Both the position numbers and the translations under genes were made by a program. Below the pieces are notes generated by a model. That model worked only from the letters and a program-made list of their open reading frames with translations. It was not told where the DNA came from and did not search any database. Below, one piece after another: positions 1 through 8,318 of a stretch of DNA of 64,000 nucleotides (positions are counted from its first letter, which is position 1; the number at the start of each line of letters is the position of its first letter). Origin of the DNA: Brucella intermedia LMG 3301 (GTDB lineage: Bacteria; Pseudomonadota; Alphaproteobacteria; Rhizobiales; Rhizobiaceae); assembly GCF_000182645.1 (NCBI RefSeq), contig NZ_ACQA01000002.1, forward strand, positions 1,235,001 through 1,299,000, given 5' to 3'.

Positions 1-1
1 G

Positions 2-754
2 GAGCCGGTCGCCGCGCTGGATAATATAATGCGCGCGGCGAAGCAGGCCGTGCAGGACGCGGGGCTCGATGTCGCCATACTGAGGGAGACCTGCGCGGTG
101 CTCGGGCTCGCGGGCGCAAATTCGCTTGCCGACAAGGACAGCATGGAACGCCAGTTCCCCTTTGGCCATGTGAAGATCGTTTCCGACGCGGTCAGCGCCC
201 TGCAAGGCGCGCTCGGGCAGGACGATGGCGCTATCGTCATTCTCGGCACCGGTTCGGTCTTCGTCAAAAGGGAACGGGGCGCCTTCGAGATTGTCGGCGG
301 ACGCGGCTTCATGCTGAGCGACCACGCGGGTGGCGCGCGGCTTGGGCGGGAACTTCTCGAAGAAACGCTGCTCGCACTGGATGGAATGGCGGAGCGTACG
401 GCACTTGTCGACGCCGTGCTGGCGCGGTTCAACGGCGAGCTTCGCCAGATCATCGCCTTCTCGCGCAAGGCAACAGCCGCCGACTACGCCGCCTTCGCTC
501 CCCTCGTTTTCAACCACGCCCATGCGGGCGATCCGCTCGGCAATTCGATCCTGCAACACGCCTGCTCTTATATTGCACGCGGTCTGGAGCGGCTCGACAC
601 GGAAGCGCTTGGCCGGTTCAGCCTGACCGGAGGCCTTGCCTCTTCCTATGCAGCACTGCCCTTCCTGCCGTATCGGGGGCACTATCGGCCTGCACTTGGC
701 GACGCATTGCAAGGCGCATTATCGCTCGCTTTGCTGGAGAATACGCACAATTAA
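2..754 (+). CDS. BadF/BadG-family ATPase, N-acetylglucosamine kinase-like (5' end outside window)
   Basis: The reading frame is open from base 2, upstream of the first internal ATG at 29, so the gene is cut by the left window edge and 250 C-terminal residues are visible. The visible part has the BadF/BadG/BcrA/BcrD ATPase pattern: an ILGTGS phosphate-binding turn, then GGRGFMLSDHAGGARLG, then LTGGLASSY near the C-terminus. Family members of this type phosphorylate N-acetylglucosamine or related amino sugars in the cytoplasm with ATP. The lost N-terminus should carry the first phosphate-binding motif. Sugar specificity cannot be read from the sequence; glucosamine kinase or an uncharacterised sugar kinase are alternatives. 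Confidence 0.8.
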   Translation, partial: EPVAALDNIMRAAKQAVQDAGLDVAILRETCAVLGLAGANSLADKDSMERQFPFGHVKIVSDAVSALQGALGQDDGAIVILGTGSVFVKRERGAFEIVGGRGFMLSDHAGGARLGRELLEETLLALDGMAERTALVDAVLARFNGELRQIIAFSRKATAADYAAFAPLVFNHAHAGDPLGNSILQHACSYIARGLERLDTEALGRFSLTGGLASSYAALPFLPYRGHYRPALGDALQGALSLALLENTHN

Positions 755-1013
755 CCGGCGGTACATGTCACCACGCATATGAAGGGCGCCCTCCATATCG
801 CCTCAGCAACAAAGGCACTAAAACAAAAAATAATCGAGGATGGCGTGACGAAACTACAATCTTTCGGCGGCAGCGTGAAAATTTTTGATCGACACCCCCG
901 AAGCTAACATTACATTGATTTGCTGAATACGCTGACAGGTTGTCCGAACCCACCCATTTCCGGCAATATAAGACGGTAAATTAGCTGATTCTCAATATAT
1001 TAAGGAGATTAGT
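755..1013. other. Intergenic region with AT-rich promoter side
   Basis: No convincing gene is seen. Composition shifts to AT-rich towards the right, leading into the AT-rich gene at 1014. A strong Shine-Dalgarno AAGGAG lies at about 1002-1007, directly before that gene. Short open frames on the minus strand have no recognisable features. Confidence 0.5.
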
Positions 1014-1289
1014 ATGCCAGATATTGCAAAAGAGTTTAAGCATATTAAAGTTACCGCATACCCAAATATCATTGCTCTATCAGTAGCAACAGATGATGTT
1101 TGGTTTTCATTTAGAAACAATTACGATGTCTCAGAAATGAATGACTTTGATAAAACCGTTATAGAATTTGCACTTACAGCTATCGCACAGGGTCGCGATC
1201 TTTATCTTTTAGGATCTTATGAGGGCGATGGCCACGGAAATGGGCCTCTCAATATAACGGCGGCAATTGTTGCCACCCCGAAAAACTGA
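1014..1289 (+). CDS. AT-rich orphan small protein, 91 aa
   Basis: I do not recognise a family with confidence. The 91-residue protein has no signal peptide, no membrane segment and no cysteine. It reads as alternating beta-strand segments, then a helix (about residues 47-60, DKTVIEFALTAIAQGRD), then a glycine-rich turn and a final strand. The order 'strand - WF - helix with A/G - strand' loosely recalls small OB-fold B-subunit-like proteins of bacterial AB5 toxins, but this is only an impression. A very good ribosome site (AAGGAG, 7 bases before ATG) supports expression. Its base composition and codon use (many AAA, AAT, ATT, TTT codons) contrast sharply with both GC-rich neighbours, which suggests recent acquisition. 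Confidence 0.55.
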   Translation: MPDIAKEFKHIKVTAYPNIIALSVATDDVWFSFRNNYDVSEMNDFDKTVIEFALTAIAQGRDLYLLGSYEGDGHGNGPLNITAAIVATPKN

Positions 1290-1643
1290 CAACATCTTCA
1301 GCGTCGAGCCGGAGATGTATCGCGCAGGGAACTTATTTAGCCGGGTGCTCGAGCAAGCAGATTTCTTGCCCTGGCGTACACAAACCTGAATGGCGTTATG
1401 ATAGCGGAGGCGGTGGGTGTATCCGGTCGCCTCTGGATGCAGGCAGGTCGTGCATCAGACCCCCGCCAGGCGCAAAAAGACTTGTCGCAGCCGGGTTTAG
1501 CGCCTAACTTCCAGGGAGCAGGCTTTGGCCTGATGTTGCGAACGGCGCCGGTTTTGGCTGGCGGCGTGTGTTGCGTATTCTTTTCGTGCATTTCCGGACA
1601 AAGCCGATTTCGGTACTTCGAGGAAATGCCCCACAGGGGTGGC
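1290..1643. other. Intergenic region before the Rrf2 regulator
   Basis: The frame of the downstream regulator is open back to an ATG at 1398, but the translated extension (82 residues) does not resemble an Rrf2 N-terminus and is judged non-coding. The stretch presumably holds the rrf2 promoter. No clear operator or terminator is seen. Confidence 0.4.
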
Positions 1644-2096
1644 ATGCTGACCAAAAAGGGCAAATATGGCCTGAAAGCCATGGTACATCTGGCGGGCGTT
1701 ACCGATGGACAACTGGTTTCCGCCAGCGAGATCGCCGAAAAGCACCATATACCGCGCAAGTTTCTCGACAATATTTTCACCGAGCTTCGCAATGCCGGTT
1801 TCGTTCTGAGCCGCAAAGGCAAGGGCGGCGGCTTCTGCCTCGCCCGCCCGGCCAACGAGATCGCCATCGGCAACATCATCCGTGCGCTCGATGGCGCGCT
1901 TGCGCCTATCGCCTGCGCCAGCAAGACCGACTATCGCCCCTGCGACGATTGCGATGAGGACGAATGTGAAGTGCGCCAGATGATGCTGGATGTGCGCGAA
2001 GCCATCGCCAGCGTTCTGGATCACCGAACGCTGGCCGACAGCAGGGCTCTGGATATCGAGCATGCCCCCAAAAGCGGGAACCTGCTTTGGGATTAG
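1644..2096 (+). CDS. Rrf2 family transcriptional regulator
   Basis: A 150-residue Rrf2 (IscR/NsrR/RirA-like) DNA-binding protein. The typical start MLTKKGKYGLKAMVHLA fixes the start at 1644, with AGGGG just upstream. The winged helix covers about residues 1-80, including SASEIAEKHHIPRKFLDNIF and the wing RKGKGGGFCLARP. A cysteine cluster at about residues 91-112 (CASKTDYRPCDDCDEDEC) could bind an Fe-S cluster, as in IscR and RirA, so an iron, redox or NO signal is likely; which one cannot be told. The gene stands alone and is convergent with the zinc block; a palindromic repeat lies between the two. Confidence 0.85.
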   Translation: MLTKKGKYGLKAMVHLAGVTDGQLVSASEIAEKHHIPRKFLDNIFTELRNAGFVLSRKGKGGGFCLARPANEIAIGNIIRALDGALAPIACASKTDYRPCDDCDEDECEVRQMMLDVREAIASVLDHRTLADSRALDIEHAPKSGNLLWD

Positions 2097-2116
2097 GCAT
2101 GCGTAGAAACAAAAGA

Positions 2117-2158
2117 CAGAGCGGTTCCAGACGCCCCGATTCAATGGGAACCGCTCTG
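2117..2158. repeat. Dispersed palindrome family A, copy 1
   Basis: Perfect 12-bp inverted repeat CAGAGCGGTTCC / GGAACCGCTCTG with an 18-base loop. It lies between two convergent genes. The same arms recur at about 4321, 35740 and 58971. It may act as a bidirectional transcription stop. Confidence 0.75.
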
Positions 2159-2178
2159 GAATCGCTGGCCAAACAGGC

Positions 2179-3378
2179 TCAGGCGGGCGACCAGTTCGGG
2201 AACGGATCGTTCAGGCCGGACCAGCGCTCCGGCACGAAGTCTTCTTCCTCAAGCAGACACTGGTCCAGCTCATCGATGAGCGCGTCTTCCTGCATCGGAT
2301 CGACGCCGATGAACACGATTTCCTGACGCCGGTCACCCCATGTCTTATGGAAATATGGTTCCATGGCGCGCTGCCATTCGGGTTCGTCCGGCCAGTATTG
2401 CTTTGGCACGGACGACCACCAGCGACCCCTTTTGCCGGTGCGCACCAATGCGCCAGCCTGACTGATTTCGCCAACGAAATCCGGCCTTGTCGCCAGCCAG
2501 AAGAAGCCCTTCGCCCGCACGACGCCCGGCCAGCCCTTGTCGATGAACGACTGGAACCGTCCGGGATCGAAGGGGCGCCGCGCGCGATAGACGAAGGAGC
2601 GGACGCCATATTCCTCGGTCTCGGGCGTGTGCGCGGCAAAGCCGTGCAGTTCCTTGTACCAGAGCGGATGCTCATGCGCCTTGTTGAAGTCGAAGAGCTT
2701 CGTGTCCAGTATGGCGTCGAGCGGCACTTCGCCGAAATCAGCTTCCTCGATGCTGGCATCGGGATTGAGCGAACGGATGACCTTGTGGGCGAGATCACGC
2801 TCCTCTCGCGAAGCCGTCGATATCTTGTTCAGCACGACGACGTCGGCGAACTCGATCTGTTCGACCAGGAGGTCGACAAGCGTGCGCTCGTCCTCCACGC
2901 CGAGGGATTCGCCGCGATCGCGCAGAAAGTCGCTCGACGCATAATCCTTCAGCAGATTCGCGGCATCGACAACCGTCACCATCGTATCGAGCCGGGCGAC
3001 ATCGGAAAGGCTGTTGCCCTTCTCGTCGCGAAATTCGAACGTAGCGGCGACCGGCAAGGGCTCGGCTATACCGGTCGATTCGATCAGCAGATAATCGAAG
3101 CGCCCCTGTGCCGCCAGTTGCGAAACCTCCTTCAGGAGATCATCGCGCAAGGTGCAGCAGATGCAGCCATTGGTCATTTCGACCAGTTGTTCATCCGTGC
3201 GGGACAGATTGGCGCCGCCCTCCCGAACGAGGGCGGCATCGATGTTCACTTCGCTCATATCATTGACGATCACCGCAACGCGGCGGTTCTCGCGATTGTT
3301 GAGCACGTGGTTGAGCAATGTCGTCTTTCCGGCTCCAAGAAAGCCGGACAGGACCGTAACGGGCAGTCTCTTTCGCAT
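2179..3378 (-). CDS. G3E family GTPase, CobW/COG0523 zinc metallochaperone-like
   Basis: This 399-residue protein belongs to the COG0523 branch of G3E GTPases, which deliver metal to target enzymes at the cost of GTP. Walker [10 protein letters not shown] spans about residues 12-20, the family metal motif CICC is at 72-75, IESTGIAEP follows at about 100, and LNKIS is the NKxD-like guanine site. A CobW C-terminal domain fills the second half. The neighbour is a DUF4198 gene (28 bp gap), and a Zur-box-like dyad lies upstream of the pair, beside znuABC. That context points to zinc allocation under zinc starvation rather than cobalamin synthesis. This role is inferred from context, not shown by the sequence. 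Confidence 0.88.
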   Translation of the reverse strand: MRKRLPVTVLSGFLGAGKTTLLNHVLNNRENRRVAVIVNDMSEVNIDAALVREGGANLSRTDEQLVEMTNGCICCTLRDDLLKEVSQLAAQGRFDYLLIESTGIAEPLPVAATFEFRDEKGNSLSDVARLDTMVTVVDAANLLKDYASSDFLRDRGESLGVEDERTLVDLLVEQIEFADVVVLNKISTASREERDLAHKVIRSLNPDASIEEADFGEVPLDAILDTKLFDFNKAHEHPLWYKELHGFAAHTPETEEYGVRSFVYRARRPFDPGRFQSFIDKGWPGVVRAKGFFWLATRPDFVGEISQAGALVRTGKRGRWWSSVPKQYWPDEPEWQRAMEPYFHKTWGDRRQEIVFIGVDPMQEDALIDELDQCLLEEEDFVPERWSGLNDPFPNWSPA

Positions 3379-3406
3379 GACTCCGTTCCTTGATGACGGG
3401 ATGGGA

Positions 3407-4141
3407 TCAATCGTGGTGATGGTGATCGAGATTGAAGGTCAGCGTGGTGAAATAGCTGAGCTTGTCGGCTTCCTTTGAATCGGAAAGCGGGCTGGAATAG
3501 GCCGCCCCGACGACATTGAGACCCGCATTGCGAATCCTGATCCTGGCAATGCCTTCCGCGTCGGTCTTCACCGGTGCCGCATGGCTGTCATTGACATAGT
3601 CCGCCGCGACTTCCACGCCTTCGACCGGCTTTCCGTCAACCAGAACCTGCACGGGCAGTTCGTTGCCCGCCTCCAAGATCGTCGGGTCCATCAGCGGCAC
3701 GATTTCAAACGGCAGGCCCTGCGGCTCGGGCTTTTTGCGCAGATGGTCGAGAATGGCGACGGCGAACTTCCGGCTCTGGCTGGACTGTTTTGCGCCCGGC
3801 ACTTCCGATTTCGGCTTGTTGACCCACTTGCCGTCCGGCCCCTCGGCCCAGAAGCCATTATCGAAGACGCTGCTGACCACGACCGCATCCCCGGGCACGC
3901 CGAGCAGGGCATGATCTTCCTGCCGCCTGATCTCAACGGCGAGTTCCTTGCCGTCCACATCCCGGGCCGTGACCGTCTTCAGCTTCTGCGGATCATAGGC
4001 CTCGTCGCTCGCGCCGTGACCGTAAACGACAGCCTGCGTGCCATGACGCTCGGCAATCCAGATGCCATGCGCACCTGCAAACGCAGGAGCGAGAAAAACC
4101 AAAACGGCACCGGCGTGAAGCGTCCTCAAAAAGCTGCGCAT
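3407..4141 (-). CDS. DUF4198 domain periplasmic protein, probable metal-uptake accessory
   Basis: A 244-residue exported protein with a Sec signal peptide (about residues 1-24, ending AFAGA before HG) and a DUF4198-type beta-rich body. It ends in a histidine tail (DHHHHD). DUF4198 proteins often accompany nickel, cobalt or zinc transport systems; the molecular role is not established. It is the first gene of a two-gene operon with the G3E GTPase. A Zur-like dyad begins 15 bp upstream of its start, so expression is probably induced by zinc limitation. The His tail and the location suggest periplasmic zinc capture. Confidence 0.75.
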   Translation of the reverse strand: MRSFLRTLHAGAVLVFLAPAFAGAHGIWIAERHGTQAVVYGHGASDEAYDPQKLKTVTARDVDGKELAVEIRRQEDHALLGVPGDAVVVSSVFDNGFWAEGPDGKWVNKPKSEVPGAKQSSQSRKFAVAILDHLRKKPEPQGLPFEIVPLMDPTILEAGNELPVQVLVDGKPVEGVEVAADYVNDSHAAPVKTDAEGIARIRIRNAGLNVVGAAYSSPLSDSKEADKLSYFTTLTFNLDHHHHD

Positions 4142-4155
4142 TCATTTCTCCTTTA

Positions 4156-4170
4156 TGTTATATCGTAACA
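4156..4170. promoter_or_regulatory. Putative Zur box upstream of the DUF4198-G3E operon
   Basis: Dyad TGTTATATCGTAACA, core GTTAT-N3-GTAAC. The same core pattern occurs twice between znuA and znuC in this window, so three copies flank zinc genes only. It sits immediately upstream of the start codon at 4141, where Zur binding would block transcription. Confidence 0.7.
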
Positions 4171-4531
4171 ATTTTCGTGGTGAAAATGGGCGGTGGAAGC
4201 CGCCCTGAAATGTCCCGGAAAACCCGGAGCGCGTTTCGATCGGATGGAATCAGATCGACGCTCCAGCCCCTTCTACGTGGAGCAACATCTTGTCGACCCT
4301 CGTTCTCGGATCATGCTCCAGAGCGGTTCCGTTCAATATGGTATGGCGGAACCGCTACGCACTTTTTGGAAATGCTCCAGACCGTCTGGGCCTGACGAGC
4401 GCTCAGGCGAAGGGGCGAAGCCTTTCCGCTTTTGGTTCGTGAGTGCCGGGCTGTCGATAGTTGCAGCCCGGCACATTTGCAGCCGCGTTCTGAACGCGCG
4501 TGCATCCAGCAAAGGGAAGCGGCTGCGGCTG
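4171..4531. other. Intergenic region with repeat remnants
   Basis: No gene seen. It contains family A palindrome copy 2 (arms at 4322-4330 and 4348-4356) followed by an ACTTTTTGGAAATGCT tail like the one in the copy at 35.7 kb. ATGCTCCAG occurs on both sides of this element (about 4313-4321 and 4372-4380). Short open frames here look like repeat shadows. Confidence 0.5.
4314..4380. repeat. Dispersed palindrome family A, copy 2
   Basis: Arms AGCGGTTCC (4322-4330) and GGAACCGCT (4348-4356), then a tail similar to the copies at 35.7 and 58.9 kb, enclosed by a short direct repeat ATGCTCCAG. Confidence 0.65.
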
Positions 4532-5527
4532 TTATTTCGACAGGCAGGTTTTAAGTGAATCCGCCAGATTGCGGATGAGCTGCGGGTAGAGATCCGGCCC
4601 GTCCTTCAGTTCCGCACCCAGAGGATCGAGAATACCGGTTCTGGCCTCGGTCCCGTCGATAACCGTCTTTACCAGCTTCGGCTCGAATTGCGGTTCGGAG
4701 AACACGCAGGTTGCGCCAAGCGACTTGATCTTGTCGTGGATTTCCTTGATGCGCGCTGCGCCCGGCGCCTTTTCCGGGCTGACCGTGATCGACCCGGCGG
4801 CCTTCACACCGAAGCGATTTTCGAAATACTGGTAGGCGTCATGGAAGACGATGAAGGGCTTGTCTTTGACCGGCTCCAGTTCGCTCGCGATTTCCCTGGT
4901 CAGCGCGTCGATCTTCTCGCCATAGTCCCTGGCGTTCTTTTCATACTGCGCGGCATGTTCCGGGTCGCTTGCGCCCAGCGTCTTCGCAATATCCGTTGCC
5001 AGGACCTTTCCGTTCTGCGGGTCGAGCCAGAAATGCAGGTCATATTCGCCATGGCCGTGGTCATGATCATGCCCGGCTTCGGAAGCTTCCGCGGCATGAT
5101 CGTGCTTCTTGTCATCATGGCCATGGTCATGACCTTCATGCCCGTGGTCATGCGCTTCAAACGGACCGCCTTCACGGAACTTCAGCCGGGTGAGGCCCTC
5201 CGCATCGCCAAGCGCGATGACCTTCGCGCCCTCGCCCAGCGTATCGATCGGCTTGTCGAGGAAGGTTTCCATCGACGGCCCGGCCCAGAAGATCACCTTG
5301 GCATGCTCGATTGCCTCGGCATCGGAAGGCTTGAGGCTGTAGACATGCTCCGAACCCGCCCCCTGCACGATCAGCTTCGGCTCGCCCACGCCCTGCATGA
5401 CCGCCGACACGATGGAATGGAGCGGCTTGATTGATACCACAACGCCTTCGCGCTCTGCGGCAAGCGAGATATTCGTCGCGCCGGTAAGGAAAGCCGAGGC
5501 GAGAAGAAGGGAGCGGAAGTGTTTCAT
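4532..5527 (-). CDS. znuA: Zinc ABC transporter, periplasmic zinc-binding protein ZnuA
   Basis: A 331-residue cluster A-I metal-binding lipocalin-like receptor (ZnuA family) with a signal peptide of about 23 residues. Conserved zinc ligands are visible as H in GSEHVYSLKP (about 61), HFWLDP after the loop and FHDAYQYF further on. Between them lies a long charged loop with many His and Asp residues (about 126-162, e.g. HDHGHEGHDHGHDDKKHDH), typical of zinc rather than manganese receptors. It captures periplasmic zinc and hands it to ZnuB. It diverges from znuC; two Zur-like boxes lie between them. Confidence 0.95.
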   Translation of the reverse strand: MKHFRSLLLASAFLTGATNISLAAEREGVVVSIKPLHSIVSAVMQGVGEPKLIVQGAGSEHVYSLKPSDAEAIEHAKVIFWAGPSMETFLDKPIDTLGEGAKVIALGDAEGLTRLKFREGGPFEAHDHGHEGHDHGHDDKKHDHAAEASEAGHDHDHGHGEYDLHFWLDPQNGKVLATDIAKTLGASDPEHAAQYEKNARDYGEKIDALTREIASELEPVKDKPFIVFHDAYQYFENRFGVKAAGSITVSPEKAPGAARIKEIHDKIKSLGATCVFSEPQFEPKLVKTVIDGTEARTGILDPLGAELKDGPDLYPQLIRNLADSLKTCLSK

Positions 5528-5575
5528 GGTCTCTCTCTTGTGCGGTTGGAAACGGATATCATATTCAAGTGATAT

Positions 5576-5588
5576 GTTATTTTATAAC
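5576..5588. promoter_or_regulatory. Putative Zur box 1 in the znuA-znuC divergent promoter
   Basis: Core GTTAT-TTT-ATAAC, a perfect dyad. Its centre is 22 bp (about two helical turns) from the second box, which suits side-by-side binding of Zur dimers controlling both znuA and znuCB-zur. Confidence 0.78.
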
Positions 5589-5597
5589 GTCTATTGC

Positions 5598-5610
5598 GTT
5601 ATGCTATAAC
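5598..5610. promoter_or_regulatory. Putative Zur box 2 in the znuA-znuC divergent promoter
   Basis: Core GTTAT-GCT-ATAAC, a perfect dyad, 50 bp before the znuC GTG start. Same pattern as box 1 and as the box at 4156. Confidence 0.78.
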
Positions 5611-5660
5611 GTCTGTCATAAGGTGAGGCAACCCCCATTTTTGCAAAAATCGCAACCGGG

Positions 5661-6581
5661 GTGGCGCAACGAAAAGACACTGAGAAAAGCCCGGAACAGA
5701 TGAGCAGGAAGACCGCCCTCCCCGTCCAAAAGGCGCGGGAAACCTTGATCGAAATGAAGGACGCTGGCGTCTATCGCGACGGGCGCTGGCTGGTGCGCAA
5801 TGTCGGCCTGAGCGTCGAGCGCGGGGAGATCGTGACCCTGATCGGGCCGAATGGCGCGGGCAAGAGCACCGCCGCCAAGATGGCCCTGCGCATCCTGAAG
5901 CCCGACGAAGGCAGCGTGATCCACATGCCTGGACTGCGCATCGGCTATGTGCCGCAGAAGATCAATATCGACCGCACGCTGCCGCTTTCCGTCGAGCGCC
6001 TGATGACGCTGACAGGACCTCTCTCACGCAAGGATATTGAGACGGCATTGGAAGTGGTCGGCATCCCGCATCTTGCAAAGGCCGAGATCGCCAACCTGTC
6101 GGGCGGCGAATTCCAGCGGGCGCTGATGGCGCGGGCACTTGCCCGCAAGCCCGACCTCATGGTGCTGGACGAGCCGGTGCAGGGCGTCGATTTTTCCGGC
6201 GAGGCTGCGCTTTACGAGCTGATCGCGAAACTGCGCGACGATACGGGCTGCGGCGTGCTTTTGATTTCGCACGACCTGCATCTCGTCATGGCGGCGACCG
6301 ACCGCGTCATCTGCCTCAACGGCCATGTTTGCTGCAGCGGGACACCGCGCGACGTGACGGCGAGCCCTGAATATATGCGCCTGTTCGGCAGCCGCGCCGT
6401 CGGGCCGCTTGCGGTTTATGAGCATCACCACGATCACACGCATCTGCCCGACGGGCGCGTGCTTCATGCCGACGGTTCCGTGACCGATCACTGCCATGCC
6501 GATGACGGCCATCATCATGAGCACGAGCATGACCACGCACATGACCACCATCATCACGAAGGGAGCGCGCCCCGTGCTTGA
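5661..6581 (+). CDS. znuC: Zinc ABC transporter ATP-binding protein ZnuC
   Basis: A 306-residue ABC ATPase that powers zinc import by ZnuB. Walker A is GPNGAGKST (about 62-70), the signature is LSGGEFQRALMARALA, Walker B is LMVLDEP, and the switch His is in LLISHDLH. Unusually, the last 60 residues are a His-rich tail (blocks such as EHHHDH and HHHEHEHDHAHDHHHHEG). The listed start is a GTG at 5661; an ATG at 5700 (MSRKTALPVQ) is an equally good choice and would give 293 residues. The 3' end overlaps znuB by 8 bp. Confidence 0.93.
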   Translation: MAQRKDTEKSPEQMSRKTALPVQKARETLIEMKDAGVYRDGRWLVRNVGLSVERGEIVTLIGPNGAGKSTAAKMALRILKPDEGSVIHMPGLRIGYVPQKINIDRTLPLSVERLMTLTGPLSRKDIETALEVVGIPHLAKAEIANLSGGEFQRALMARALARKPDLMVLDEPVQGVDFSGEAALYELIAKLRDDTGCGVLLISHDLHLVMAATDRVICLNGHVCCSGTPRDVTASPEYMRLFGSRAVGPLAVYEHHHDHTHLPDGRVLHADGSVTDHCHADDGHHHEHEHDHAHDHHHHEGSAPRA

Positions 6582-7395
6582 CGATTTCTTCACCCGCGCC
6601 ATCATCGCCGGTGTCGGACTGGCGCTCACCACCGGGCCGCTCGGCTGCTTCATCGTGTGGCGGCGCATGGCCTATTTCGGGGATACGATGGCGCATTCGG
6701 CCCTGCTCGGCGTGGCGCTGGCGCTCGTTTTCGACATCAATCTGATGATCGGCGTGTTTGCCGTCGCCGTGGCGATTTCCGCCATTCTGCTGCTTTTGCA
6801 GCGCCGCCATACATTGTCGGCGGATTCGCTCCTCGGCATCCTGTCCCATGCCACCCTGTCGCTTGGCCTCGTCCTCGTCGCCTTCATGACATGGGTGCGC
6901 GTCGACCTGCTGTCCTTCCTGTTCGGCGACATTCTGGCCGTCTCGCGCATGGATATCGCCTTCATCTATGGCGGCGGCGTGTTCGTGCTGGCGGTTCTGG
7001 CCTGGCTGTGGCGTCCCTTCCTCGCCGCCACCGTCAGCGAGGATATTGCCCGCGCCGAGGGCATGAACCCCGCCCTGTCGCGTATCGTTTTCATGCTGCT
7101 TCTGGCCATCGTCATCGCCATTGCGATGAAGATCGTCGGAATACTATTGATAACCTCGCTGCTGATCATACCGGCAGCGACCGCACGCCGCTTTGCCTCC
7201 ACGCCCGAGCAGATGGCCATCCTCGCCTCGCTGATCGGCGCGGCAGGCGTCATCGGCGGACTTTATGGCTCCATTCATTTCGACACGCCCTCCGGCCCGT
7301 CCATCGTGGTCGCGGCGCTTGCCATTTTCATTTTGAGCCTGTTACCCCTACATAAGAGGGAACAAGCATCACCGAAACGGATCGCTGGACAATGA
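6574..7395 (+). CDS. znuB: Zinc ABC transporter permease ZnuB
   Basis: A 273-residue ABC-3 type permease with about eight hydrophobic segments, forming the zinc channel in the inner membrane. The frame is open further upstream, but a GTG at 6574 preceded by GGGAG gives the expected start VLDDFFTRAIIAGV; the upstream extension is translated from the znuC His-tail codons and is rejected. It overlaps znuC by 8 bp and zur by 4 bp (ATGA), so the three genes are translationally coupled. Confidence 0.93.
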   Translation: MLDDFFTRAIIAGVGLALTTGPLGCFIVWRRMAYFGDTMAHSALLGVALALVFDINLMIGVFAVAVAISAILLLLQRRHTLSADSLLGILSHATLSLGLVLVAFMTWVRVDLLSFLFGDILAVSRMDIAFIYGGGVFVLAVLAWLWRPFLAATVSEDIARAEGMNPALSRIVFMLLLAIVIAIAMKIVGILLITSLLIIPAATARRFASTPEQMAILASLIGAAGVIGGLYGSIHFDTPSGPSIVVAALAIFILSLLPLHKREQASPKRIAGQ

Positions 7396-7808
7396 GCACC
7401 CATCACCATCATCACGCCCCGCAGGACCTGACCCGCAATCAGACACTGGTTTTCGACGTGCTGTCCAAGGCGGAAGGCCCGCTCAGCGCCTATACGATCC
7501 TCGACCAGCTGCGCGACGACGGCTTCCGCGCGCCGCTGCAAGTCTATCGCGCGCTGGAAAAGCTGCTCGACTACGGGCTGATCCATCGGCTCGAAAGCCT
7601 CAACGCCTTCGTTGCCTGCGCGCATCCGCAATGCCACCAGCAGGGTCTGGTGGCTTTCGCCATTTGCGAGAAATGCGGTCAGGTGACGGAGTTTTCCGAC
7701 GCGGCAATCGAAAATCTCGTCAGCGCATGGAGCCTGCAGAACGGCTTCAAGTCGCGCAAGACGACGCTGGAGCTGCGCGGCCTCTGCGAAGCCTGCGGGG
7801 ATCACTGA
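7392..7808 (+). CDS. zur: Zinc uptake regulator Zur (Fur family)
   Basis: A 138-residue Fur-family repressor that blocks zinc-uptake genes when zinc is plentiful. A winged helix lies in the first 80 residues (LSAYTILDQLRDDGFRAPLQ, VYRALEKLL), and the structural-zinc cysteine pairs CEKC and CEAC are in the dimer domain, with a CAHPQCHQ segment at about 77. The N-terminus carries a natural run of five histidines (MSTHHHHHAP). Being last in znuCB-zur, it should control its own operon through the two boxes at 5576-5610. Confidence 0.93.
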   Translation: MSTHHHHHAPQDLTRNQTLVFDVLSKAEGPLSAYTILDQLRDDGFRAPLQVYRALEKLLDYGLIHRLESLNAFVACAHPQCHQQGLVAFAICEKCGQVTEFSDAAIENLVSAWSLQNGFKSRKTTLELRGLCEACGDH

Positions 7809-7921
7809 ACAGATACGAACCTGTTCAAGGTAACCATGTCCGAAGGTTCCCGGTTTAAAAAGTAACGCATCGGCAATCGAAACCTGCTAGATTGCTCTCC
7901 TGAAACTGCGCATCGTGCTTT

Positions 7922-7945
7922 CTGAAAATCGTTTGCGATTTTCAG
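7922..7945. repeat. Perfect hairpin between zur and the PilZ gene
   Basis: Ten-bp arms CTGAAAATCG / CGATTTTCAG with a TTTG loop. There is no T-tract. It could be an mRNA stop or stability element for the znuCB-zur transcript or a short repeat unit; the sequence alone does not decide. Confidence 0.55.
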
Positions 7946-7982
7946 GCCGATGCCGGAGGGGAAAAGCAGGTAAGATTTCGAT

Positions 7983-8318
7983 ATGGCACGGGTTAAGCCA
8001 TCCCATGAACGTCGCAGGGAAGAGAGGCAGCGCACAAGGCTGCGCTCCGGCAAGATCGTGGGCCTCGACGGGCGGTTTATCATCGAATGCCAGTTCAGCG
8101 ATATCGCGCCCCATGGCGCCAAGCTCAGAACCGTGGAGGTCCCTACTCTGCCCGAGCGTTTCTGGCTGTTCGACGATTATTACGGTCGCGCGCTTCTGGC
8201 CCGCGTCGCCTGGCGCAATGGCCGTGAAATGGGTGTGGAACTCGTATCCGACCCGGCAGTCACGCCGCTGGACGAAGAACGCCTCGCCCAGCTTTCAGGA
8301 AAATATTATTCGCTGTGA
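7983..8318 (+). CDS. PilZ domain protein (possible c-di-GMP receptor)
   Basis: A 111-residue single-domain PilZ protein. The RxxxR motif is present (RREER, about residues 11-15). The second motif, usually DxSxxG, reads DIAPHG, so the serine is replaced by alanine. PilZ proteins bind c-di-GMP and often slow flagellar rotation or affect surface polysaccharide. The gene faces the flagellar operon and its end overlaps the last gene of that operon by 13 bp. The Ser-to-Ala change leaves ligand binding open. Confidence 0.8.
   Translation: MARVKPSHERRREERQRTRLRSGKIVGLDGRFIIECQFSDIAPHGAKLRTVEVPTLPERFWLFDDYYGRALLARVAWRNGREMGVELVSDPAVTPLDEERLAQLSGKYYSL

Noticed and set aside
1398..1643. An N-terminal extension of the Rrf2 regulator
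   Set aside because: The translated extension does not resemble any Rrf2 protein, and the standard start with a ribosome site lies at 1644.
5047..5160. The repetitive CATGACCATGGC-like DNA inside znuA as a tandem repeat locus
   Set aside because: It is simply the coding sequence of the His/Asp-rich metal-binding loop.
7392..7430. The five-histidine start of zur as an artificial affinity tag
   Set aside because: The surrounding genes carry similar natural His runs and the operon overlap is intact, so it is native.
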